10,014 bases of DNA from Actinomortierella ambigua (lineage: Eukaryota > Mortierellomycota > Mortierellomycetes > Mortierellales > Mortierellaceae), in the NCBI GenBank assembly GCA_016098155.1, contig JAAAJB010000873.1, positions 1 through 10,014 of the forward strand, written 5' to 3'. The notes beneath the pieces are model-generated. The model saw only the letters and a program-made list of their open reading frames with translations, ran no database searches and was not told the DNA's origin. Position numbers and translations under genes: made by a program. Below, in pieces: positions 1 to 8,300 of this stretch. Numbering within the stretch: position 1 is the stretch's first letter; each line of letters opens with the position of its first letter.

Positions 1-117
1 GAGGGTGCGTGGTGACACTCAAAACTCTCTCCCCGCGGGACCCACAAGTCTGACCGGAGAACATTGGTTGCGCAATGGCAGCACCACCTGGCAGCCATGG
101 AAGGGACTGACAGGAGA

Positions 118-281
118 GGTCATAGCAAGAGGTAATCCACGCCTGAGACGTGAATTCTGGCCTCTCATGGACCCAAGGAGCCATTGTCGAGCAACACGTT
201 CAAATCCGCACCCTCTACCGAGGGGGTCATAGCAAGAGGTAATCCAACGCCTATGGCGTGGCTTATGGCCTCTCATAGACC
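118..281. repeat. Pair of ~57-nt direct repeats with Pol III-like boxes
   Basis: Two copies, 118-173 and 225-281, share an identical 22-nt opening (it begins GGTCATAGCAAGAGG), then a short hairpin-forming core around CACG...CGTG or ACGCC...GGCGT, and end in TGGCCTCTCAT(G/A)GACC. Between them, 198-208 (CGTTCAAATCC) differs from the tRNA B-box consensus only at its first base, and TAGCAAGAGG at 123-132 is A-box-like. No cloverleaf can be folded: the T-arm flanks do not pair. It could be a decayed tRNA-derived element or SINE. The repeat is seen directly; its origin is inference. Confidence 0.5.
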
Positions 282-396
282 TAATGCGGACCCTGCTTCA
301 TCCATCCATCCAGACCTTGTACACACGTCATTTACTCGATCTTCCAAGACCACTACCATTACCTTGTGAGAGAGATCCATGTCAAGAGCGCGATGT

Positions 397-466
397 GTGG
401 GGTGTGGGAAAAGAGGAGGAAGTGAGGGAGTGAGGAAGTGGCAAAGGAAGTGAGGGAAGGAAAAAG
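397..466 (+). repeat. Purine-rich low-complexity tract
   Basis: An almost pure G/A stretch made of imperfect GAGGAAGTGAGGGAGTGAGGAAG-type steps, with GTGAGG recurring. It has no convincing coding pattern. It may be a promoter-proximal purine tract for a plus-strand gene starting downstream, but nothing proves this. Confidence 0.5.
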
Positions 467-709
467 TTTAAGTGAGCAGCGGGACTGTCTCTGGGGCACG
501 TGCCATGCATCGTTTTGGGTTGTACGCACGAGAGTGCTTGTGTATAAACTCAATGAGCTACGCCAATACGAAGCAAAGAAAGTGTTTATCTACGGTGTCT
601 TACAACAAACTGTGTACACGGAGCACCTATTCTTTCTGATTGTCCATCTGGCAGTCATTGTCATGTAGGGTGGTCAACAGAGTGCAGGCCCAGTTATATA
701 TCAGTGCAG

Positions 710-836
710 GATAGTACGACGTTTAGAAAATTCGCTTGACCTGCTTGTTGGTGAGCCACATGATCGCCTTGGCATATCTCTGCTCACCAACATGGCTATG
801 TTAAGTGGAACGGAAGTCTGTGCTGTGGCAATGCGT
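710..836 (+). CDS. Possible upstream exon of the unrecognised plus-strand gene
   Basis: After a plausible acceptor (ATATCAGTGCAG, ending at 709) one frame reads smoothly, starting IVRRLENSLDLLVGEP and going on through HDRLGISLLTNMAML. A GT at 837 would end the exon in phase 0, matching the phase needed by the exon that starts at 989. The donor (GTGATT) is weak, and other frames here are also open for 60 codons or so, so this exon is a suggestion only. It contains the 11-bp inverted repeat at 746-792. I do not recognise the protein. Confidence 0.25.
746..792. repeat. 11-bp perfect inverted repeat
   Basis: TGTTGGTGAGC at 746-756 is the exact reverse complement of 782-792, leaving a 25-nt loop. 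There is no T run after it, so it is not an obvious terminator. It may only be chance within a coding region. Confidence 0.45.
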
Positions 837-988
837 GTGATTATAGGGAGGAGAGGAAGCATTTGTTGCATTAGGCAGGCTTGCAAGTGTCAGTAAATGG
901 TTAGCAGCGGTTTTCTACCAGACAGCGATCGATGTCGCACAATAGAGATATATTGGACTAAGCTCATACTGCGCGGCGGGGTTCCTAG

Positions 989-1697
989 CTCGACTTTCAA
1001 GATGATCAAAACGAGTCGCTCGACAGGTCGGGAAGGATCCATCCATGGTTAAGCGAGACCAGCAATAGTCTCCTGAGAGATCCGTTCATCGAGCCAGAGC
1101 TGTATGCACGCCTCGAAGATTTTTGAATATCCGTTTCTGTGCCTACAACCCATTTTGTGGTGGGATTCTGGCCGGATCATTCGTCTTTTACGCCACGGTC
1201 GATCAAGGCCCGCGCTTTGATAGCAGTACTAAGCAGGGCGCCAGGTAACAAGGCAAAAAAAAAAGTAAGAAAAAGAGAAAAAAATTGCGCGTTGTCTTCC
1301 ACATCCTAACCTTCTCTCTCTCTCTCTTTTTGGTACCATGAACGAAGATATCGCGAGCGATACTGGCATGAATCCTACTTTACGAATGTGAAGTAACTAG
1401 GCTGTTTGCGATCGTCACGGTCTGAGTCTTGTGCAGGTGGCTTTTGACTGGCTTCAGTTCTACTCGAAACACAAGCATGAGCGAGGCGATGGTAAATGGA
1501 GCGTTGGTATTTCAAATCGTAAAGGTTTCTTCTCACTGACGCTCAACCCATTAACCTCTTGTGTCTGGCTCTTTTTTTTTCTCCACGTAGCTATTACCAT
1601 TCGAGCTTCTTCCATGAAGCATACCATCGATAACTTTAAGGCTCTTGCCAATGGCAAACTCCATCCGGCAGATGTGCTCGCCAAGGTCGACGAATGA
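989..1697 (+). CDS. Unrecognised multi-exon protein gene, 3' part, with one frame break
   Basis: Four exon pieces join in phase. Piece one is 989-1244, entered after a TTCCTAG acceptor; it reads LDFQDDQNESLDRSGRIHPW and on to ELYARLEDF. The frame is then lost in a run of five T at 1120-1124; counting one more T restores it, giving FLNIRFCAYNPFCGGILAG. Intron 1245-1347 has GTAACA, branch CTAAC at 1306-1310, a CT-rich tract and AAG. Exon 1348-1387 reads YRERYWHESYFTN. Intron 1388-1436 (GTGAAG...GTGCAG) is followed by exon 1437-1491, reading VAFDWLQFYSKHKHERGD. Intron 1492-1590 (GTAAAT, polypyrimidine tract, CACGTAG) is followed by exon 1591-1697, ending ALANGKLHPADVLAKVDE and TGA at 1695. The frames and splice signals are seen; the splicing and the single-base break are inference. 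The break may be a real pseudogenising mutation or a homopolymer error. The 5' end is unresolved, and I do not recognise a family. A rival model starts translation at ATG 1338, but that frame stops after 17 codons unless spliced. Confidence 0.5.
1245..1347 (+). other. Predicted spliceosomal intron (103 nt)
   Basis: Donor GTAACA, an A-rich stretch, branch-point-like CTAAC at 1306-1310, then a (CT)n and T run. The first AG after the branch point is at 1346-1347. The split codon AG|A restores an open frame on both sides. This is the strongest splice evidence for the gene here. Confidence 0.5.
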
Positions 1698-2103
1698 TAG
1701 GAGCAGACACGGGAAAGTGCTCCTTCATACTTACGCACAAAGGACCAGATGCTGGGACCCCGTTAAAACGTTAACGGACTCGACTGGAATCAAGATCAAA
1801 GAAGAGATATTTTGCGAACAATTTCTCTTTTATGACATGTTGTCCCCTTTCCCAACACTCATCACAAGAGCGATCACTCGGCTAGGAACAAGAGTGCTGC
1901 TAGAATGTAAAGACCAAGCTTCCCCACCCGCGATCGCTAGACTCGAGGAGCTCCCAGATGAGACGATCTCGGAATGAGAATATAGAGATACTTTGCGATG
2001 CACAATCATGCAGAGAAGCCAAATGAGCAGAAAATGGCACCGACAAGCCCTGGGAAACAGTTTAATGTGTGAGAATAACAAATGTAAAAAGATCGAGGCT
2101 TGC
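1698..2103. other. Intergenic, between two convergent genes
   Basis: It separates the plus-strand gene ending at 1697 from the minus-strand dehydrogenase ending at 2104. Open frames here are short and lack supporting signals. ATTAAA on the minus strand (2066 down to 2061), about 38 nt past the dehydrogenase stop, could be its poly(A) signal. I see nothing else. Confidence 0.4.
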
Positions 2104-2856
2104 TCAGAAATCCGACCCTCCGTTAACTTCTATCATCTGCCCTGTAACCCAGCGAGAATCCTCACTGGCAACGAACGAGACAACGTCTGCAATGTCACCA
2201 GGCATCCCAAGTCGTCCAAATGCGCTTACTTCCGCAGCTCTTTGAATCATCTCGGGTTTCTGCTCTCTCCTGAGGCTGTCGGTGTCGACAACTCCAGGGT
2301 TAACACCATTGACGGTAATGCCCTTGGGACCAAGATCTTTACACAGCGACCGGACAATCTGGTTGACAGCACCCTTGGAAGCGGTGTACAACAATAACCT
2401 GCTTGAAATTCTTGAACTTGTTGTCACCCCCGAAGATATAAAGATGAGACGACCGCCAGGTTGCAAGTGAGGGATCACAAGCTGAGTGAAGAACAGCGGA
2501 GCCTTGACGTTGATGCGGAACAATGTGTCAAAGTCTTCTTCTACCAGACCTTGAAACTCCCCGAAATGCACCCATGCAGCATTGAAAACGACAGTGTCGA
2601 TCCTTCCGAATGCATCAAGAGTGGCGTTCAGAAGCTTCTTGCCATCGGAGATCTGACCCATATCCGCTTGGACAGCGATCGCTCTGACGTCTGGACATGA
2701 GGACTGGATTGTATTGATGACTTCTTGGGCACTGGATGCATTAGAATGGTAGTTGATGACGACATTGTAACCATCCTTGGCGAGACGGATGGCAGTGGCG
2801 CGACCGATTCCGCGGGACGCTCCTGTAACGATGGCAACACGATGCGACGAAAGCAT
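2104..2856 (-). CDS. Classical short-chain dehydrogenase/reductase (SDR), 250 aa
   Basis: An NAD(P)-dependent oxidoreductase of the classical SDR family with a single Rossmann domain; substrate unknown. The cofactor loop TGASRGIG is at residues 11-18. The acidic adenine-binding residue is in QADM (D65), with NAA at 92-94 where NAG is usual. The catalytic residues are N116 in INV, S141/S142 in FISSG, and Y157 and K161 in YTASK. VNPG is at 185-188, and the C-terminus has GQMIEVNGG. Arg15 in the glycine loop and the NYHS after β2 suggest NADPH preference. Ser to Tyr spacing is about 15 residues, slightly longer than the usual 13-14. I chose the ATG at 2856 because it gives the normal ~250-residue length and starts 6 residues before β1. 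The frame is open for 56 more codons upstream, but that part runs through a C12 tract and a TATA-like box, so it is read as promoter and 5' UTR. No intron is needed. FabG-like, glucose-dehydrogenase-like and hydroxynaphthalene-reductase-like roles cannot be told apart. Confidence 0.9.
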   Translation of the reverse strand: MLSSHRVAIVTGASRGIGRATAIRLAKDGYNVVINYHSNASSAQEVINTIQSSCPDVRAIAVQADMGQISDGKKLLNATLDAFGRIDTVVFNAAWVHFGEFQGLVEEDFDTLFRINVKAPLFFTQLVIPHLQPGGRLIFISSGVTTSSRISSRLLLYTASKGAVNQIVRSLCKDLGPKGITVNGVNPGVVDTDSLRREQKPEMIQRAAEVSAFGRLGMPGDIADVVSFVASEDSRWVTGQMIEVNGGSDF

Positions 2857-2924
2857 GGTAAGATCTGCTATTTTGATTGCATAGTGAGAATAGAACTCGG
2901 GGGGGGGGGGAGGTTTTTTTATAC
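2857..2924 (-). promoter_or_regulatory. Probable promoter and 5' UTR of the SDR gene
   Basis: On the minus strand a TATAAAA-type box lies at 2923 down to 2917, about 60-67 nt before the chosen ATG. It is followed by a run of 12 C (G on plus, 2899-2910) and a short leader ending TTACC-ATG. A TATA-like box followed by a pyrimidine run fits a fungal core promoter. The C12 run length may be unstable or badly measured. Confidence 0.4.
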
Positions 2925-3059
2925 GAAATCGCGGCACTGTTTCACAGTGGGACGGAAAATCCTTCAAGCACAAAGATGATGCAGCAGACTTTCTGTTATT
3001 TCGACGAACGCGCAGCAAGCGCACCTCAATGTCGCCTGATTACCAAATACCTCTTATAG

Positions 3060-3700
3060 AGACAATCTCACAGTCGCGAGCAGGTCTGATGCTGCGAACT
3101 CTCCCACCTATGTGGATCTTTCTTGTAATCAGCTGAACCTATAACATGCATGTGTGTCACCATCACAGCTTAGTCATCTAAGTGTGATTCGGCCAGGTCG
3201 TGTTGTTTTGGCGAGATGGAAGAAGGCTAATCCAAAACCCGATCAGGCCCCACAAAGATTGACCTGCGCATATGTAACTGAAGGCCCGTGATACAAAACT
3301 GGTCTCACCGGTGAGTAATATAAGCACGTGCCATGTCTTGCCCTTGAATTCCTGAAGATGAGGTGTGCACTATTCTTGATAACTTGCTAAACTACTCCCT
3401 TGCGACAACATACCAAGGTCGCGAAGCAAATAAGTACCATGCGAAAATCTTAAAACTGATGTCTCTTCATCGCAATGAGCCATCTCTCCATCCTATCCCG
3501 CATGTTTGAGCTATGCATAAATCCCCCAAAGTAGATGTCACTGCATTGCACTTGACCATTCTCCGCCCTATCCCGCATTTTGTGAGCCATGTTACATCCT
3601 AAAGTTGATGGACACAAAGCCATCATCTTGGAACATTCTCCATCGTATTAGCAAACCTTACTTACCGGTATTGGAACCGGATCAATTTTGAAAATAAACG
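3060..3700. other. Intergenic region with an imperfect direct repeat
   Basis: No coding pattern is convincing on either strand. It is upstream of both the minus-strand SDR and the plus-strand coding-like block starting at 3707, so it may hold divergent promoters. The main visible structure is the imperfect repeat at 3485-3610. Confidence 0.45.
3485..3610. repeat. Imperfect ~50-nt direct repeat, two copies
   Basis: Copy one is 3485-3536 and copy two 3561-3610, offset by 76 nt. Both start CTCC, share CCTATCCCGCAT, then TTTGAGC(T)ATG or TTTTGTGAGCCATG, and end AAAG(T)AGATG or AAAGTTGATG. A fainter CATTCTCCATC at 3634-3644 may be a third start. It may be an old duplication of a regulatory block. 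Confidence 0.5.
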
Positions 3701-3706
3701 AACGAG

Positions 3707-4409
3707 ATGTCCCTAAGACTCTACGGTTCTGGATCAAAGCTGATCCCTCGCTGTGTCCAAGTGTCCTTCCTCCCCCCCCCGGAGCGTCAGCTGGCCGGAG
3801 CCACGTCGAGGTTCCATGGTCCAATTCTTTTGGTACGCGCTGTTTCCTTGGAGACAACAGGGTCTACCCCAGCGATACTCAGGCGCCAGCGCGTAATACA
3901 CGCCCTTGTGGAGATCACCGATCTTGACCTTCCCAACGCCTAACCATCGGCTTACCCAACATGAAGGTGCTTTGAAATCCGCAGAAATCGATCCAGAATC
4001 GGGTGTTGTCCTTCGTATAGCTACCGCGCGGCCCCCCCCACCCAAGACCAAAGTCGTTTCTTCAACTTGCGCGCCAACCAGACCACCGATCCCATTGCCT
4101 GGCGTGGTATCCGATTCTCCGAGTCCCCCAATTTTGTCCAGTTGGATTTGGTGGTAGTGGGCAGTTTGCCTCTCCTCGAAGACGCGCCGGATGTCCACAT
4201 AGTTGACAGGCTACAAATTTGATCGGGACGCGAGAGCCTCCACATACAAGGGGGGGGGGACGATTGGTAGATTCCCTTGCTATGAAGTCTGGGTTTCTTT
4301 CAATGATGGTACCACAATCAACCTCTTCGAGCTTCCGCCTGTTGAATTGACAGTCGTCAAAGGCGCCGACAGCCGGGATGGTGCGAGTACTGTCAAGATT
4401 GTCCTGTAG
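3707..4409 (+). pseudogene. Coding-like block broken into several frames, unrecognised
   Basis: Several protein-like stretches lie in different plus-strand frames. 3707-3943 starts with ATG in context GAGATGTCC (MSLRLYGSGSKLIPRC and on to VIHALVEITDLDLP). 3960-4030 reads EGALKSAEIDPESGVVLRIA. 4088-4221 reads IAWRGIRFSESPNFVQLDLV and on to DAPDVHIVDRLQI. 4203-4409 reads YEVWVSFNDGTTINLFELPP and ends in TAG. Alternating hydrophobic residues suggest a β-rich protein. Long runs sit between or inside these blocks: C9 at 3772-3780, C8 at 4032-4039, G10 at 4250-4259. The frame changes may be mutations, run-length errors or unseen introns; I found no intron set that joins all pieces. The minus strand is also open over 3734-4198 (154 codons), so the strand is not proven. 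No family was recognised. Confidence 0.35.
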
Positions 4410-5310
4410 TATAGAGCAAGCTTGTTTTTCCGCCCTTTTCGCTCAGATTCGAGAGCCATACGACTTTCATTTTTTTATTTTTTTTATTTTTTTTTGCTAT
4501 TCAATACTATGTCTTGTTAAAGTCAATGCCAAAAACCTGTTTTCTTGTCTGTATTGAGAGCGCTAACGACTAGTTGGACTTGAAGGAGGTAGTTATCGCA
4601 ACTTCGAATAGTACAGTGCATACTCCTCTTTCTCCTCAGCTGTCTATCTGTCATCAATTACTAATAGTGCCGTTGGACCCCGCTCACATCCTGCACGCAT
4701 GTGAATGTGTGTTTGTGTGAGGGAGTATGTATATGTACTTCACGCATGCGAGAAGGAAACAATGGTAAGCTTTTGGGATAAATGGGTGAGAGCTATGAAT
4801 GATGCAGTGGAGTCCACCACGCGTTTAAGTGACATCTACATAGCACTGACATCAGGGGCATTCCTCCGACGCACTCGCTGTGCACAAACAGATGCAATAT
4901 ATTTATCCTCTCATTCCACCCGTAGCTGGAGAACTCATTGTTTGTTACCGATAACTTTGTTACCGTCGGGCCATGAAAACTTTACCGAACTAGTCGTCAC
5001 GTGATAAGTGGCAACCCATGCAAGCTGTGCTGATTCGAACCGAGCAAATGAGGGTGCCTTGGGAATGTAAATAGAGTATGCGCTTTTTACATAGAAAACC
5101 TTGTCACCGGAAGTATACCGCCTACTACTCCATCGAGGACCTTACCGTACCGACCCAAGCACCTGTCTCGGTAACAAACACCATCCGGACATCAATAACA
5201 GGGTAACTATCTCTACCGACGGTTCATTCGATCCGACAATCATTGTCGGTGGATCTATATTTCAACCCCAGGCAGTCATGCACAAAAGCAACTCGTCAAA
5301 TATGAAGCTT
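4410..5310. other. Intergenic region; T-rich and GT-rich tracts
   Basis: Follows the TAG at 4407. 4465-4495 is nearly all T with single A interruptions, which would suit a 3' flank. 4699-4737 is GT-rich (GTGAATGTGTGTTTGTGTGA and similar), a degenerate microsatellite. 4939-4969 has TTGTTACCG twice. A frame is open from 4705 to 5004, but it begins inside the GT tract and shows no domain, so I do not call it. GATTCGAACC near 5033 resembles a reversed tRNA B box, but no tRNA folds around it. Confidence 0.45.
5233..5249. repeat. Near-perfect palindrome (8-bp arms, 1-nt centre)
   Basis: CCGACAAT, C, ATTGTCGG. GATC flanks on both sides (5230-5233 and 5252-5255) extend the near-symmetry. It lies about 60 nt beyond the stop codon of the kinase-Sel1 gene, so it could be a protein-binding palindrome or an mRNA 3' hairpin. 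Confidence 0.45.
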
Positions 5311-5316
5311 TTTATT
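5311..5316 (-). terminator. AATAAA overlapping the stop codon of the kinase-Sel1 gene
   Basis: The last codon and TAA stop read CAATAAAAAG on the minus strand, so AATAAA overlaps the stop itself. If used as the poly(A) signal the 3' UTR would be only about 10-30 nt. It may be chance; I saw no better canonical hexamer close downstream. Confidence 0.3.
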
Positions 5317-8300
5317 GTCTCTGAAGGAACTCCATCCGAAGTCGCGAGAATGTGTGGCCTTGAGTTGCGGCCTTCCTGTACCACGCAAGCGCTTGGTCCT
5401 TGTCCATGCGAACGCCTCGGCCTCGCTCATAGAGGCGCCCGAGATTGTACTGGGCTGCTACATATCCCTTCGCGGCTCCAATGCGATTCACCTCAAAAGC
5501 ATCAGAATCACTGTGTGGTTTCCGTCGATCAGGTGAAGTGAGCCACTCGACATGAAAGTATGTACCTGGAGACACTTTCTCGTTGGCTTCGGTGAACAAG
5601 GCGAGTGCGTGATCGTCACTTGGCTCAACACCGAAGCCAAGTTCATACATGCACGCAAGATTTCCGAGGGCGTCTGGGATGCCCAGAAACAAGCTATGTC
5701 TGTACCATTCAACAGCCTTCGTATCGTCTTGCTTGACGCCTTGACCCAGGTCATACATCCATCCAAGATTGTACTGTGCAGCTGGGTGTCCTTGTTCGGC
5801 CGCCTTGATGTACCACTTGACTGCCTCGACATCGCTTTGTTCGACACCTCGACCATTCTGGTACATCTGTCCAAGATTGGTCTGTGCAGCTGGATATCCT
5901 TGTTCGGCCGCCTTGATGTACCACTTGACTGCCTCGGCATCGCTTTGTTCGACACCTCGACCGGTCCTGTACATCCTTCCAAGATTGAATTGAGATTGTG
6001 GATTCCCTTGGCTAGCCGCTTTGGTATACCACTTGACCATCTCAACATCACTCTGTTCGACACCTCGACCATTCTCGTACATCCATCCAAGGCTGTCCTG
6101 TGCACCCGTATTCCCTTGGATAGCCGCCTTAGTGAACCACTTGACCGCCTCGACGTCGCTCTGCTCGACACCTCGGCCCCATTTGTACATGTATCCAAGG
6201 CTGTACTGTGCACCTGGATTGCCTTGGATGGCCGCCTTGGTGAACCACTTGACCGCCTCGATATCACTCCGTTCGACACCTTGACCACGCTGGTACATCA
6301 GTCCAAGGTTGAGTTGAGACTCTGTGTTCCCTTGGCTGGCCGCTTTGGCGTACCACTTGATCGCCTCGAAATCGCACTGTTCAACACCTCGACCATTCTT
6401 GAACATCGTTCCAAGGTTGGATTGAGCCAATGCGTCTCCTTGGTTGGCCGCCTTGGCGAACCACCTGGCCGCCGCGACATCGCTCTGTTCGACACCTCGA
6501 CCATCCGCGTACATTATTCCAAGGTTGTTTTGTGGAGCTGGATTTCCTTGGCTGACCGCCTTGGTGTACCATCTGGCCGCCTCGACATCACTCTGCTCGA
6601 CACCTCGACCAGTCTGATACATCAATCCAAGGTTGTACTGTGCATCTGGATATCCTTGGCTGACTGCCTTGGAGTACCACTTGACTGCATCAATATCGCT
6701 CTGTCCGACACCTCGACCATCCTTAAACATCACTCCAAGATTGCTCTGCGCCATTGGATTCCCTTGGTTGGCCGCCTTGGAGTACCACTTGACCGCCTCG
6801 ATGTCGCTCTGCTCGACACCTTGGCCCCGTTCGTACATGTATCCAAGACAGTACTGTCCATCTGGATTTCCTTGGTTGGCTGCCTTGGTGTACCACTTGA
6901 CCGCCTCGACATCACTCTGTTCGACGCCTTGACCATGTTCATACATCAATCCAAGTTTGTTCTGTGCATCGGAATTCCCATGGCTGGCCGCCTTGTTGTA
7001 CCCTTCGGCCGCCTTAGAGAACCACTTGGCCGCCTCAAGATCGCTCTGAACAACGCCTTGGCCTTGCCAATACATCAACCCAAGGTTGTGCTGTGCTTCT
7101 GGAGCCTCCTGGCTGGCCCCCATGGTGTACCACTTGACTGCCATGGTAGCGTTCTGCTGAACGTATCGGCCAGTCGCATACATCCAACCAAGGTTTGTCT
7201 GCGAGACTGGGTGTCCTTGGCAGGCGGCTTTGAGGAACCATTTGTACGCCTCGGCATCGCTCTGCCCGACACCGCGTCCATGGATGTACATTACTCCAAG
7301 ATTGGTATGTGCTTCCAGACTCCCTCGATTGGCAGCCTTGGTACGCCATTTGGCAGCCTCGACGTGGCTCTGCTCGACGTATCGGCCACTCTCGTACAGG
7401 TTCCCAACGCGGTTCTGCGCCATCGCCAATAGTCTGTTGGCTGGGCTGGTAAGCCATCTGGCTGCTCCGCCATCGCTCTGCTTGGGATGATCACCGTTTG
7501 AGAGGAGGTTACCAAGGTTGCTCTGCTCTGTAGTCCCCTCTAGCTCCGTTGCCATGCACACCGATGCGGTTTGTTGAGGGTGATCCTGATGGAAAACTAG
7601 CGCATACAGGTACATGAGAACAAGCATTGTCGCCATGGTTGTTCCAACCCGCGGCGTCATGCGAAACCACGAGAGGGCCCAATCTTGGCGTCCTACCTCC
7701 GGTGGAGCCACCCAAATGACAGTATCATCAAGAGCACCATGCGAGTCTGCTCGAATGTCGCTGGTGGCGCTGGTGGCCCTGGCTGCACTCGTGCCCGGCT
7801 TCACCGACAAAACGTGCGCTCCGATTTCAATATTGATTGCATCCGGACGCTCCGACGGGTCTTGTTTCCAGCACAACTCGACCAAACGACGGTAATCGGC
7901 TGGAGTGTCGGCTGGGAGTTGCTCACGTCTGCCCAAGTAGACAGGCCAAGCTGCGGCATGCGGACTAGCCATGGACTTGAATGGAGTGGTACACATGGCG
8001 GCCATCTCCCACATCACCATCCCCAGTGAATACATGTCGGACTTATTGGAGTAGACAGGTCGGTCTGCGAGCAACAACTCCGGGGCCATCCACAGGACCT
8101 TGTTTCGGAGCGACTCTTTCGAAGGATCTTCACAGGATATCTTGATGGTAGGGAGTCCGAAACCGCAAAGCTTGACGTCCATATGTGTTGTCAGCAGCAC
8201 ATTGTCGCTCCTGAGGTCTTGATGGAGGATGGACTCTTGGTGGATGTAGGCAAGACCAGCAGCAATCTCCTGAGCGATCCGTTCCTTCTGGCTCCAGTCA

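Noticed and set aside
1645..1977. 110-codon plus-strand frame after the multi-exon gene
   Set aside because: Begins at TTG, overlaps the last exon in another frame, and shows no domain or splice support.
2857..3024. N-terminal 56-codon extension of the SDR
   Set aside because: It reads through a homopolymer and a TATA-like box, gives a Pro run and basic residues, and would make the protein longer than the family norm.
4705..5004. 99-codon plus-strand frame
   Set aside because: Begins in the GT-rich tract (Cys/Val low-complexity start), has no recognisable domain and no promoter or splice evidence.
5026..5044. tRNA B-box-like GATTCGAACC on the plus strand (reverse GGTTCGAATC)
   Set aside because: The flanking bases do not pair as a T arm, and no acceptor or anticodon stem can be built.
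5101..5541. 146-codon plus-strand frame
   Set aside because: It starts without ATG, and its second half is antisense to the conserved Sel1 end of the large gene. The first half has no domain.
5488..6288. Other long minus-strand and plus-strand frames within the repeat array
   Set aside because: Frame-shifted readings of the same 108-nt units, rich in Ser, Arg and Thr, with no domain.
5552..7432. 626-codon open frame on the plus strand across the Sel1 array
   Set aside because: It is the antisense of the Sel1 repeats. A 108-nt period (a multiple of three) with few antisense stops keeps the frame open in every unit; the minus-strand frame carries the recognised domains.
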